A DNA stretch of 64,000 bases, taken from NCBI GenBank assembly GCA_041918155.1, contig JAYRWH010000040.1, positions 29,087 to 93,086 of the forward strand, written 5' to 3'. Both the position numbers and the translations under genes were made by a program. Below the pieces are notes generated by a model, which did no database searches, was not told where the DNA came from, and was given only the letters and a program-made list of their open reading frames with translations. This DNA is from UBA668 sp041918155 (lineage in GTDB: Bacteria; Actinomycetota; Acidimicrobiia; Acidimicrobiales; Ilumatobacteraceae). This document shows, one piece after another, positions 1 to 7,693 of this stretch (positions are counted from its first letter, which is position 1; every line of letters begins with the position of its first letter).

Positions 1-1
1 C

Positions 2-517
2 GCCACCACCCAGGACCAGACGAATGCGGTCATTGCACAACAGCAGCAGCAGTGGTGGAAGGAGGCCGGCTTCGACGACGTCACCCTCGACCAGGTCGAC
101 CAGGCCAACTACATCCTCACCGCCGCTCTCGGCAACTTCCAGGTGTTCCAGTGGCGCAACCACGGTGGTTTCGACCTCGACCAGCAGTACGCGTGGTGGC
201 ACTCCTCGGGTGCCAAGCCCGTCGGTGAGCTCACGCTCAACTTCGGCCGCATCAAGGATGACCAGCTCGACGCCCTGCTCGACGAGAACCGGGCCAGCGA
301 AGACCCGGCCCGCAAGAAGGAGATCGCGGAAGAAGTCAACCGCCTGTTCGGCGAGCAGTGCTACAACCTGTGGGGCAGCTACTCCGTCTGGGGAATCCTC
401 GCCAAGCCGAACGTGCACGGCGTAACCGAATTCGCCCTCCCTGACGGCTCGAATGTGACATTCGGCGCCGGTATCGGTGGCACGTTCTACCTGATGAACG
501 TGTGGGTCGAGCAGTGA
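2..517 (+). CDS. Peptide ABC transporter substrate-binding protein, C-terminal part (5' truncated by window edge)
   Basis: Only the last 171 codons are present; the open frame runs in from the left edge. The sequence has the look of the C-terminal lobe of family 5 extracellular solute-binding proteins (SBP_bac_5): an acidic/amphipathic stretch, the segment FQWRNHGGFDLDQQY, then a helix with LDALLDENRASEDPARKKEI, the usual '(LD.L..ar.e.D...R..ly)' region near the end of DppA/OppA proteins. It would bind peptides or another small solute outside the membrane and deliver them to the permeases that follow. It is first in a five-gene operon, 71 nt before the first permease gene. Ligand cannot be told from this fragment. 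Confidence 0.8.
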   Translation, partial: ATTQDQTNAVIAQQQQQWWKEAGFDDVTLDQVDQANYILTAALGNFQVFQWRNHGGFDLDQQYAWWHSSGAKPVGELTLNFGRIKDDQLDALLDENRASEDPARKKEIAEEVNRLFGEQCYNLWGSYSVWGILAKPNVHGVTEFALPDGSNVTFGAGIGGTFYLMNVWVEQ

Positions 518-588
518 CCTGCGGGCACTGACCGAACCACCACCACAGCACTACACAACAGGGGAATGAGAAGGGACCACCACCACCG

Positions 589-1554
589 ATGCGATATGTG
601 ATTCGCAGACTTGCGCAGACCATGTTCGTGGTGGTGGTGGTCACCTTCCTCACCTCCGTCGCACTCAGGCTCCTGCCGGGGGGGAACGACACCATCGTGC
701 TCCTCAAGGCAGGGCCGGGCGCGAGCAAGGAACAGGCCCAGCAGGTGATCCACGACCTCGGCCTCGACCGACCCGTCGTCACCCAGTACGTCTCCTGGAT
801 GAAGGACTTCGTCACCGGCAACTGGGGCCTGTCGTTCCAGAGCAACCAGTCCATCGCCGCGCAGGTGAAGCGGGCGCTGCCCATCTCGGCCTACCTGATG
901 ATCTACGCCCAACTCTTGGCGCTCGCGCTGGCGGTGCCCACCGCCGTGTGGTCGGCGTACAAGCAGAACTCACGCTTCGACCGCGCGGCCACCACGTCGG
1001 CATTCGCCATGCTCTCCGTGCCGAACTTCATCGTGGCCCCGATCCTCGTGCTGCTGTTCTGCGTGCAGCGCAAGTGGATCCCGTTCCCGTCGACGTATCA
1101 CAGCCTGTTCGACTCCCCGATCGAGCACTTCAAGGCGTTCGTGCTCCCCACGATCACGATCTCGATACCGCTCTACGCGGGCTACATGCGCGTCTTGCGC
1201 GCCGACATGATCGGCACCTTGCAGGCCGATTTCATCACCACGGCCCGAGCCAAGGGCGTGGGCACGCCGTCGCTCCTGTTCAAGCACGCGCTGCGGCCCT
1301 CGCTGTTCTCACTCGTCACCTCGGCAGCCGTGCAGATCGGCGCGCTGATGGGCGGCGTCTTCATCGTGGAATCGCTGTTCAGCCTCAATGGCATGGGGCG
1401 CCTCGCCGTCACCAGCATCTTCTCCAAGGAGTACTCGACGGTGCAGTACGCCGTGGCCTTGCTGGCGATGATCTACGTCGTCGTCAACTTCGTGGTCGAC
1501 ATGACTTACGCCTGGATCGACCCACGTGTCCGCGTCAGCCGGACTCTGAGCTGA
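589..1554 (+). CDS. Peptide ABC transporter permease, DppB/OppB type
   Basis: A 321-residue inner-membrane permease. An N-terminal anchor helix (about residues 8-30) is followed by the family's extracytoplasmic segment with the conserved LGLDRPVVTQY and GNWGLSFQ patterns, then five more hydrophobic segments. The cytoplasmic EAA loop that docks with the ATPase is visible as ITTARAKGV...FKHALRPS at about residues 213-237. Length and motif order are those of DppB/OppB. GAGAAGGGA upstream serves as ribosome binding site. It pairs with the second permease 13 nt downstream to form the transport channel. Confidence 0.93.
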   Translation: MRYVIRRLAQTMFVVVVVTFLTSVALRLLPGGNDTIVLLKAGPGASKEQAQQVIHDLGLDRPVVTQYVSWMKDFVTGNWGLSFQSNQSIAAQVKRALPISAYLMIYAQLLALALAVPTAVWSAYKQNSRFDRAATTSAFAMLSVPNFIVAPILVLLFCVQRKWIPFPSTYHSLFDSPIEHFKAFVLPTITISIPLYAGYMRVLRADMIGTLQADFITTARAKGVGTPSLLFKHALRPSLFSLVTSAAVQIGALMGGVFIVESLFSLNGMGRLAVTSIFSKEYSTVQYAVALLAMIYVVVNFVVDMTYAWIDPRVRVSRTLS

Positions 1555-1567
1555 GGGGCGCGACGAG

Positions 1568-2590
1568 ATGACCGACATCGACGTCCTGACCGACGAGTCA
1601 GCCCCCGAAGTACCGCTGCTCGCCGACGAGCCGGCCAAACGCGTCAAGGTGCGCAAGCGCGGCCGGGTCACCAAGTGGCTGGCGATCAGCTGGCTGGTGT
1701 TCATCACCATCAGCGCGATCGGCGCCAACACCATGCCCTACATCCCGCACACGTGCGAGGGCAGCATCTCCACCTGCAGCACCGCGCTCAACGGCGACAT
1801 CCTCACCAAGCGGCAGCTTCCTCCGGTGTGGGCGTCATGGGCCGACCCCGTACAGAAGACCCTGCCGGGCAAGCCCACCCACTGGGGCCTGCTCGGCACC
1901 GATAGCAACGGCCGCGACATCTTCGCCCGCTCGATGCTGGGTGCCCGGAACTCGTTGATGATCGCCGGTCTGGCGATCACCGTCGGCCTGGCCATCGGCA
2001 CCTTCCTCGGGATGATCGCCGGCTACTTCCGCGGCTGGGTCGACACCGTCATCGAGAATGTCACCAACGTCATGCTGGCCTTCCCCCCGTTGGTGCTGGC
2101 GATCTTCCTCGTGACGTTCTTCAACAAGCCCGACTCCACCACGGCGGCTGAATCACGACCACTCTGGCCGATCATCACCGCGTTGGTCGTCCTCTCGATA
2201 CCCCCGCTGACGAGGCTCGTGAGGGCCAACACGATTGCGTACGCACAACGCGACTTCGTTGTGGCAGCGCGCAGCGTTGGCGCCACGCGCATCCGGATCC
2301 TGTTCAAGGAGATCCTGCCCAACATCGTTCCCGCGCTCGTGTCGTTCGCCCTCACCGGCATGGCCCTGCTCCTCATCGCCGAAGGTGGCCTCGCCTTCCT
2401 CGGCCTATCCGTGGAGCTGCCGATCCCCACCTGGGGCCGGATGATCTCCGACGGCGTCGATCCACTCCGAGCCGGGGCGTGGTGGGTGTCGCTGATGCCC
2501 GCGTTCGTGATGTTCCTCACCTTGTTGTCGATCAACTTGCTCGGCGACGTGCTCGCCCAGCGCTTCAACACTCGGGAGGCAATCGCATGA
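1568..2590 (+). CDS. Peptide ABC transporter permease, DppC/OppC type
   Basis: A 340-residue permease, partner of the DppB-like protein. It has a basic cytoplasmic head, a first transmembrane helix at about 36-56, an extracytoplasmic loop carrying the family hallmark LLGTDSNGRDIFARSMLGAR, and further helices. The EAA loop DFVVAARSVGATRIRILFKE lies at about residues 229-248. The loop between the first helix and the LGTD motif contains two Cys (CEGSISTC) and is longer than usual for DppC, which is a mild oddity. The gene follows its partner by 13 nt and is followed by a very short ORF that bridges to the ATPase genes. Confidence 0.93.
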   Translation: MTDIDVLTDESAPEVPLLADEPAKRVKVRKRGRVTKWLAISWLVFITISAIGANTMPYIPHTCEGSISTCSTALNGDILTKRQLPPVWASWADPVQKTLPGKPTHWGLLGTDSNGRDIFARSMLGARNSLMIAGLAITVGLAIGTFLGMIAGYFRGWVDTVIENVTNVMLAFPPLVLAIFLVTFFNKPDSTTAAESRPLWPIITALVVLSIPPLTRLVRANTIAYAQRDFVVAARSVGATRIRILFKEILPNIVPALVSFALTGMALLLIAEGGLAFLGLSVELPIPTWGRMISDGVDPLRAGAWWVSLMPAFVMFLTLLSINLLGDVLAQRFNTREAIA

Positions 2591-2622
2591 GCGCAGCCCA
2601 GCTCGCGGAGGAGGCGGCATGA
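2587..2622 (+). other. 11-codon bridging ORF between permease and ATPase genes
   Basis: ATGAGCGCAG... opens at the stop of the permease gene (ATGA overlap) and its own stop TGA overlaps the ATG of the following ATPase gene, giving MSAAQLAEEAA. It contains the strong Shine-Dalgarno GGAGGAGG used by the ATPase gene. It may translationally couple the two genes or be a chance reading of the SD region; no protein function is claimed. Confidence 0.25.
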
Positions 2623-3710
2623 GCCCCTCACGCGCTCCCCTGGCGCCCTCGACCATCGTCCAGGCCGCGACCCGCCAGATCGACGGCCCGCTGCTCGAGG
2701 TCACCGAGCTGAAGACCGCCTTCCGCACCGAGCGGGGGCTGGTCAAGGCGGTCGATGGAGTCAGCTTCTCGCTGCAGCGCGGCCGGTCGCTCGGGATCGT
2801 CGGCGAGTCCGGCTCGGGCAAGACCGTGCTCTCCCGCTCGATCATGGGCCTACTGCCGAAGCTCAACACCGAACGCGCCGGATCGGTGCTCTTCGAAGGC
2901 CGCGAGATCGTCGATCTGTCGCTGAAGGAACGCCGCAAGGTGTGGGGCAGCGAGATGTCGATGATCTTCCAGGATCCGATGACGTCACTGAACCCCGTGA
3001 TGCGCATCGGCAAGCAGATCGGCGAGAGCCTGCGCCTGCACCTCGGTCTCAGCAAGTCCGCCGCTCGCGGCACGGCGCTGAAGCTGCTGCAGGACGTGCG
3101 CATCCCCGAGCCGGAGAAGCGTCTCGACCAGTACGCGTTCGAGCTGAGCGGTGGCATGCGCCAGCGCGTGATGATCGCGTTGGCGATGTCGTGCGGGCCC
3201 ACTCTGTTGTTCGCCGACGAACCCACCACCGCCCTCGACGTGACGGTGCAGGCCCAGATCCTCGAGCTCATCGGGGTGCAGCGCGTCGAACGCAACATGT
3301 CGCTCATCCTCGTCACCCACGACCTCGGCGTAGTGGCCGGGCACACCGACGAGATCATGGTGATGTACGGCGGCCGGGTAGTGGAGAAGGCACCCACCAA
3401 GGTGCTCTTCTCCAACATGAAGATGCCCTACACCGAGGCCCTGCTGAAGAGCATCCCGCGCATCGAGGACCCCAGCCATACTCGGCTCAACGTGATCCCC
3501 GGGCGCCCGCCCGATCTCGTCAACCCACCGAAGGGCTGCCGTTTCTCGCCTCGCTGCTCGTTCGTGCAAGACCGCTGCCTGCAGGAGGCGCCCCCGTTGA
3601 TCACCGCCGAGCACCCCGAGCACCTGTACGCCTGCTGGTACCCCGTCGGCTCGCCGCACCACCGCGCCCGCTCCGCCGAGCTCGCGGCCGAGACTGCGGG
3701 AGTGCGCTGA
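2619..3710 (+). CDS. Peptide ABC transporter ATPase, DppD/OppD type
   Basis: A 363-residue ATP-binding subunit that powers import. Walker A GESGSGKT is at about residues 61-68, the Q loop at MIFQDPMTSLNP, the ABC signature LSGGMRQR at about 176 and Walker B LLFADEPTTALD at about 196. The C-terminal oligopeptide/dipeptide extension carries a Cys cluster, C-x5-C-x6-C (GCRFSPRCSFVQDRC), with a further Cys at ACWYP. The start is supported by GGAGGAGG seven bases upstream. It overlaps the next ATPase gene by one base (TGATG). Two different ATPases per transporter is normal for this family. Confidence 0.94.
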   Translation: MSPSRAPLAPSTIVQAATRQIDGPLLEVTELKTAFRTERGLVKAVDGVSFSLQRGRSLGIVGESGSGKTVLSRSIMGLLPKLNTERAGSVLFEGREIVDLSLKERRKVWGSEMSMIFQDPMTSLNPVMRIGKQIGESLRLHLGLSKSAARGTALKLLQDVRIPEPEKRLDQYAFELSGGMRQRVMIALAMSCGPTLLFADEPTTALDVTVQAQILELIGVQRVERNMSLILVTHDLGVVAGHTDEIMVMYGGRVVEKAPTKVLFSNMKMPYTEALLKSIPRIEDPSHTRLNVIPGRPPDLVNPPKGCRFSPRCSFVQDRCLQEAPPLITAEHPEHLYACWYPVGSPHHRARSAELAAETAGVR

Positions 3711-4723
3711 TGGCCGGCACCGGCAAGGCCCACCTACGCGGTTCGGACGATGTGATCCTGCGCGTGGAAGACCTCGTGATGGAGTTCCCCGTCGGCCACA
3801 CCGGGCTGAAGGTGCACGCGGTCAGCGGCATCAGCTTCGACGTGCTGCGCGGCGAGACGCTCGGCATCGTCGGCGAGAGCGGCTGCGGCAAGAGCACCAC
3901 CGGCAAGGCGATGATGATGCTGCCCAAGCCCACGAGCGGCTCGGTGATGTTCGAGGGGCAGGAACTCACGGCGATGAAGCCGGCCGAGATGCGCGCCGCA
4001 CGCACGCGCATGCAGATGATCTTCCAAGACCCGATCTCATCGCTCAACCCGCGGCGCAAGGTCCGCGACATCGTGCGCGAGCCGCTTGCGATCTGGAAGC
4101 GCGGCACGGCTCAGGAGCAGGGTGCCAAGGTCGACGCGCTGCTCGAAGAAGTGGGCATCGACCCCCAAAGAGCGGCCGAGAGCCAGGCCCACCAGTTCTC
4201 CGGCGGCCAGTGCCAACGCATCTCCATCGCCCGCTCCCTGGTGCTCGACCCCACGCTCATCATCTGTGACGAGCCGGTCAGCGCGCTCGACGTGAGTGTG
4301 CAGGCCCAGGTGCTCAACCTGCTCGAGGACCTCAAGGCCAAGCACGGGCTCACCCTCGTGTTCATCGCCCACGACCTCGCAGTGGTGAAGAACATCAGTG
4401 ACCGCATCCAGGTGATGTACCTCGGCAAGATCTGCGAGGTTGCCCCCTCCGATCACATGTATGCCTCACCGGCGCACCACTACACGCGGGTCCTGCTCGA
4501 CTCGATCCCCGCCCCCGATCCCGAGATCGCCGTGCACCAGGTGGCGATCCAGGGCGAGCCCCCCTCCCCCGTCGCGCCGCCCGCCGGTTGTCGGTTCAAC
4601 CCGCGCTGCGGCGCCGCCGACGACCGCTGTCGCAGGGAGGAACCGCAGCTGCAGGAGGTCGGCCCCGGACATTACGTCGCCTGCCACCACCCCCTCGCCA
4701 CCCCGGTCACAGTTCGCACCTGA
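3710..4723 (+). CDS. Peptide ABC transporter ATPase, DppF/OppF type
   Basis: A 337-residue second ATP-binding subunit. The frame is open further upstream (from 2942), but the ATG at 3710, overlapping the stop of the preceding gene, gives the normal family length. Walker A GESGCGKST (about residue 55), MIFQDPISSLNPR, signature FSGGQCQRISIA and Walker B LIICDEPVSALD are all present. In the signature, Cys replaces the usual Arg/Gln (GGQCQR rather than GGQRQR). The C-terminus repeats the Cys cluster of its partner (GCRFNPRCGAADDRC, then ACHHP). It is the last gene of the operon; the next gene has its own promoter-like box. Confidence 0.94.
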   Translation: MAGTGKAHLRGSDDVILRVEDLVMEFPVGHTGLKVHAVSGISFDVLRGETLGIVGESGCGKSTTGKAMMMLPKPTSGSVMFEGQELTAMKPAEMRAARTRMQMIFQDPISSLNPRRKVRDIVREPLAIWKRGTAQEQGAKVDALLEEVGIDPQRAAESQAHQFSGGQCQRISIARSLVLDPTLIICDEPVSALDVSVQAQVLNLLEDLKAKHGLTLVFIAHDLAVVKNISDRIQVMYLGKICEVAPSDHMYASPAHHYTRVLLDSIPAPDPEIAVHQVAIQGEPPSPVAPPAGCRFNPRCGAADDRCRREEPQLQEVGPGHYVACHHPLATPVTVRT

Positions 4724-4747
4724 TCCGGCACGTCCGCGCCTGCCGGG

Positions 4748-4753
4748 TAGCCT
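4748..4753 (+). promoter_or_regulatory. -10 box for leaderless glycosylase gene
   Basis: TAGCCT preceded by GG, 7 nt before the ATG at 4761. There is no Shine-Dalgarno, so the transcript would begin at or next to the start codon. It matches the recurrent GGTAnnnT pattern of this window. Confidence 0.5.
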
Positions 4754-4760
4754 GCGGTCG

Positions 4761-5645
4761 ATGGCGCGTGGGGCTGCTCCGGGGGTGCTGAGCGCGTTCC
4801 GCTACGGCGCCGGCGACCTCACCACCCGCCTCGGCGCGGGCGAGTTCTGGCGGGCCACCTACACGCCCGACGGGCCGGGCACCCTGCATCTCGCCTGGCG
4901 CGACGGCGCGATGCAGCCCGAGGCCTGGGGGCCTGGCGCCGACTGGCTCCTCGCGCGAGTGCCGGCGCTCACCGGAGAACTCGATCCCGGCCATCGCTTC
5001 ACCGAGGGCCATCCGGCGATCCTCGCCGCCCAGCGCGACCACGATGTCCGCCTCGGCGCCAGTGGCACGCTGTACCACGAGCTGTTGCCCACGGTCCTCG
5101 GCCAGCGGATCACCGCCGGAGAGGCGTTGCGGCAGTGGCGCGACCTCACCCGCGCACTCGGTGTCTCTGCCCCGGGGCCGGCCGATCGGCTCCCCACCGA
5201 CCTGCGCCTCCCTCCCGACCCCGAGCGCCTGGCCCAGCAGCCGACCTGGTGGTTCCACCCGCTCGGCATCGAGGTGAAGCGAGCCACGACGCTGAAGGAG
5301 ATCGCCCGCAGGGCGCCACGCCTGCACGAGTGGGCTGCGCAGCCGTCAGCCGCGGCGGCCGCCAAGCTGGCCCTGTTGCCGGGCGTCGGCGAATGGACGA
5401 TCGGGTGCGTACTCGCGACCGCCTTCGGCGACCCCGACGCCGTCGCCGTCGGCGACTTCCACCTCAAGAACGTCGTCGTGCACGCCCTCACTGGTCGCGC
5501 GAGGGGTACCGACGAGGACATGGTGCGCCTGCTCGCCCCCTACACCCCGAACCGCGGCCGGGCGGTGCGGCTGCTGCTCCTCGCCGGCCACCACGCACCC
5601 AAGTTCGGCCCGCGCCAGACGGTGTTGCCGCTGAGGAAGATGTGA
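4761..5645 (+). CDS. AlkA-type DNA-3-methyladenine glycosylase II
   Basis: A 294-residue helix-hairpin-helix GPD-superfamily base-excision glycosylase. The HhH element is LALLPGVGEWTIGCVLATA and the catalytic Asp is in VAVGDFHLKN, aligning with PDDYLIKQ of E. coli AlkA. The enzyme would remove alkylated purines from DNA. The reading frame is open back to 4440, but that part is a shadow of the ATPase gene. ATG 4761, seven bases after TAGCCT, gives the expected size. No Ada or other repair gene is adjacent, so it seems to be a monocistronic housekeeping repair gene. Confidence 0.87.
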   Translation: MARGAAPGVLSAFRYGAGDLTTRLGAGEFWRATYTPDGPGTLHLAWRDGAMQPEAWGPGADWLLARVPALTGELDPGHRFTEGHPAILAAQRDHDVRLGASGTLYHELLPTVLGQRITAGEALRQWRDLTRALGVSAPGPADRLPTDLRLPPDPERLAQQPTWWFHPLGIEVKRATTLKEIARRAPRLHEWAAQPSAAAAAKLALLPGVGEWTIGCVLATAFGDPDAVAVGDFHLKNVVVHALTGRARGTDEDMVRLLAPYTPNRGRAVRLLLLAGHHAPKFGPRQTVLPLRKM

Positions 5646-5656
5646 GCGCCAACTGT

Positions 5657-5662
5657 TAGCGT
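5657..5662 (+). promoter_or_regulatory. Candidate -10 box upstream of PIG-V-like gene
   Basis: TAGCGT lies 28 nt before the ATG at 5691, leaving a short leader that contains GAAGGG as a possible ribosome binding site. This one would be a leadered start, unlike most in the window. Confidence 0.35.
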
Positions 5663-5690
5663 CTCGCTGCCCTGAAGGGCATGTCACGCC

Positions 5691-6929
5691 ATGACCGACA
5701 CCGACGCCATCATCGACGACCCGAGCGAGCTCGACGCCCTCTGGCGCAAGGCCCTCCTACGCTCCGGCATCGCCTACTTGTTCTCCCGCCTCTGTGTCGT
5801 GGTGGGCGCGGCGCTCATTGCCGCCGAGTTGAGGGCCGACGAGAACGTGCGTCTCGCGAACTTCCCTTGGAGCCGCTGGGCCGATCCGCACTACGCCAAC
5901 AAGGCGATCCCCGGCAACGCGTTGCGTCCGATGCTCGACGTGCTGACGTCGTGGGACGGCGTCTGGTACCTGCGCTTGGTGCGCAACGGCTACCCCCGTC
6001 ATGTGCCTACCGGCATCACCTACGATGACGTGCAGGCGCGCGCCGCCTTCTTCCCGCTCTACCCGATGCTGGTGCGCGCCGTGGACAGGGTTTTGCCCGG
6101 TGGCGACACGATCGCCGCGCTCTTTGTGAACTTCGTACTCGGGGCGCTGGCGGTGTGGCTCGTCGGGTTGCTCGCCCGCGATCTGTTCGGCATCGACATC
6201 GGAGAGCGGGCCATGCTGCTCTTCGTCATGTTTCCCGGCAGCTTCGTGCTGTCGTTCGCCTACACCGAGGCACTGTTGCTGGTGCTCGCGGCCGGCTGCC
6301 TGCTGTTCTTGCTTCGCCGCCAGTGGCTGTTCGCGGGCATCCTCGCCGGGCTTGGCACCGCCACCCGCCCCAACGGGATCGCGCTCGTCGCGGCGTGTGC
6401 CATTGCGGCGTTGATCGCCATCCGTGAGCGACGCGAATGGCGCTCCCTCATCGCAGTCGTGCTCGCCCCCACCGGGTTCGTCGGCTTCCAGCTATGGATC
6501 AACCGCCACGCCAACGAGCCGTGGGTGTGGTTCCGAGTGCAGACCGAGGCCTGGAGCGAGGGCACCAGTTGGGGCTACACCGCTCTGCACCGCACCGCGA
6601 AGGCGTTCATCAGCCCGCTCACCTCGCCCACCAACGTCATCACCGCAGTGAGTGTGCTCACCCTCGCGCTGTTGTTCTGGCTGATGCACCGTTACCGCCT
6701 CCCGGCACCGCTCGTCGCCTATGTCATGGTGGTGGTGCTCTTGATGCTGATCCCGAACACCGTCACCGCGCGGCCGCGATTCGTCTACACGGCGTTCCCG
6801 TTGTTCATCTCCGCCGCGGCTTGGCTGCAACGCAAGCACCGCGACTGGTGGACCTACATCTTCGCCTCGTGCGCCGCCGGCATTGTCGGCCTCACTGCGC
6901 TCTACGGGGCGCTCGGCGCGATCCCCTGA
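5691..6929 (+). CDS. PIG-V-like (GT-C) mannosyltransferase
   Basis: A 412-residue multi-pass membrane protein resembling GPI mannosyltransferase II/PIG-V relatives of bacteria. The luminal loop after the first helix carries TSWDGVWYLRLVRNGYP, the W-D-x-x-W/Y signature with the probable catalytic Asp, followed by the AAFFPLYPMLVR segment typical of the family. About nine further hydrophobic segments follow. It would transfer mannose from a polyprenol-phosphate donor to a lipid-linked acceptor on the outer face of the membrane. An in-frame alternative ATG was not seen; a different-frame ATG at 5681 is unrelated. It heads a block of four glycan genes on the plus strand. Confidence 0.8.
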   Translation: MTDTDAIIDDPSELDALWRKALLRSGIAYLFSRLCVVVGAALIAAELRADENVRLANFPWSRWADPHYANKAIPGNALRPMLDVLTSWDGVWYLRLVRNGYPRHVPTGITYDDVQARAAFFPLYPMLVRAVDRVLPGGDTIAALFVNFVLGALAVWLVGLLARDLFGIDIGERAMLLFVMFPGSFVLSFAYTEALLLVLAAGCLLFLLRRQWLFAGILAGLGTATRPNGIALVAACAIAALIAIRERREWRSLIAVVLAPTGFVGFQLWINRHANEPWVWFRVQTEAWSEGTSWGYTALHRTAKAFISPLTSPTNVITAVSVLTLALLFWLMHRYRLPAPLVAYVMVVVLLMLIPNTVTARPRFVYTAFPLFISAAAWLQRKHRDWWTYIFASCAAGIVGLTALYGALGAIP

Positions 6930-6949
6930 GCCGTATCCATCCACTCACC

Positions 6950-6955
6950 TAGGAT
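6950..6955 (+). promoter_or_regulatory. -10 box for leaderless GT2 gene
   Basis: TAGGAT, 9 nt before the ATG at 6965; no Shine-Dalgarno between them. Confidence 0.45.
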
Positions 6956-6964
6956 GACCACCGT

Positions 6965-7690
6965 ATGATCAGCCCCAGTGAACGCCCCTGCCTGAGCGTG
7001 GTGGTGCCCTGTTATAACGAGGAAGCCACGATCCTCGACCTCCTCGACCGGGTGATGGCTTCGCCGTGGGTGGCCGAGATCATCGTCGTCGACGACGGGT
7101 CCAGCGACCGCTCCCGTGAGCTGCTGGGGACCTGCACCGACCCGCGTATCCGCGTGATCCTGCAGCCGAGGAATCAGGGCAAGGGCGCGGCGCTGCGCAC
7201 CGGGTTCTCCCACGCGACGGCCGACTATGTGATCGTGCAGGATGCAGACCTCGAGTACTCGCCCGAGGAGTTCGGCGTACTGTTGCAGCCGCTCGAATCC
7301 GGCGTCGCCGACGTGGTGTACGGCTCTCGGTTCCTCGGCGGCCGCCCGCACCGCGTCCTGTACTACTGGCACTCGGTGGGCAACAAACTGCTGACCGTCG
7401 CCTCCAACATGTTCACCGACCTCAACCTCACCGACATGGAGACCTGCTACAAGGCCTTCCGCCGGGAGATCATCCAGTCGATGGAGATCGAGGAGGACCG
7501 CTTCGGCTTCGAGCCCGAGATTACGGCCAAGGTCGCCGCGCGTGGTTGCCGCGTGTACGAAGTGGGCATCTCCTACGACGGTCGCACGTACGCCGACGGC
7601 AAGAAGATCGGTTGGCGTGATGGTGTCCGCGCGTTCGTGTGCATCGTCAAGTACTCCCCGATCAGCCGCCGTTATCTGAACAAGCGCTGA
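6965..7690 (+). CDS. Glycosyltransferase family 2, dolichyl-phosphate-mannose-synthase-like
   Basis: A 241-residue GT-A fold enzyme. The N-terminal nucleotide-binding strand is SVVVPCYNEEATI, followed by IIVVDDGSSDRS and the metal-binding DxD in IVQDADLEYSP; GSRFLGG and the EITAKVAARG helix follow. There is no C-terminal membrane segment, so it resembles the soluble DPM1/GtrB-like branch that makes polyprenyl-phosphate sugars for GT-C enzymes. Sugar cannot be read from the sequence. It lies 35 nt after the PIG-V-like gene and only 3 nt before the AftD-like gene, so it may charge the lipid carrier used by one of them. Confidence 0.85.
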   Translation: MISPSERPCLSVVVPCYNEEATILDLLDRVMASPWVAEIIVVDDGSSDRSRELLGTCTDPRIRVILQPRNQGKGAALRTGFSHATADYVIVQDADLEYSPEEFGVLLQPLESGVADVVYGSRFLGGRPHRVLYYWHSVGNKLLTVASNMFTDLNLTDMETCYKAFRREIIQSMEIEEDRFGFEPEITAKVAARGCRVYEVGISYDGRTYADGKKIGWRDGVRAFVCIVKYSPISRRYLNKR

Positions 7691-7693
7691 CCG

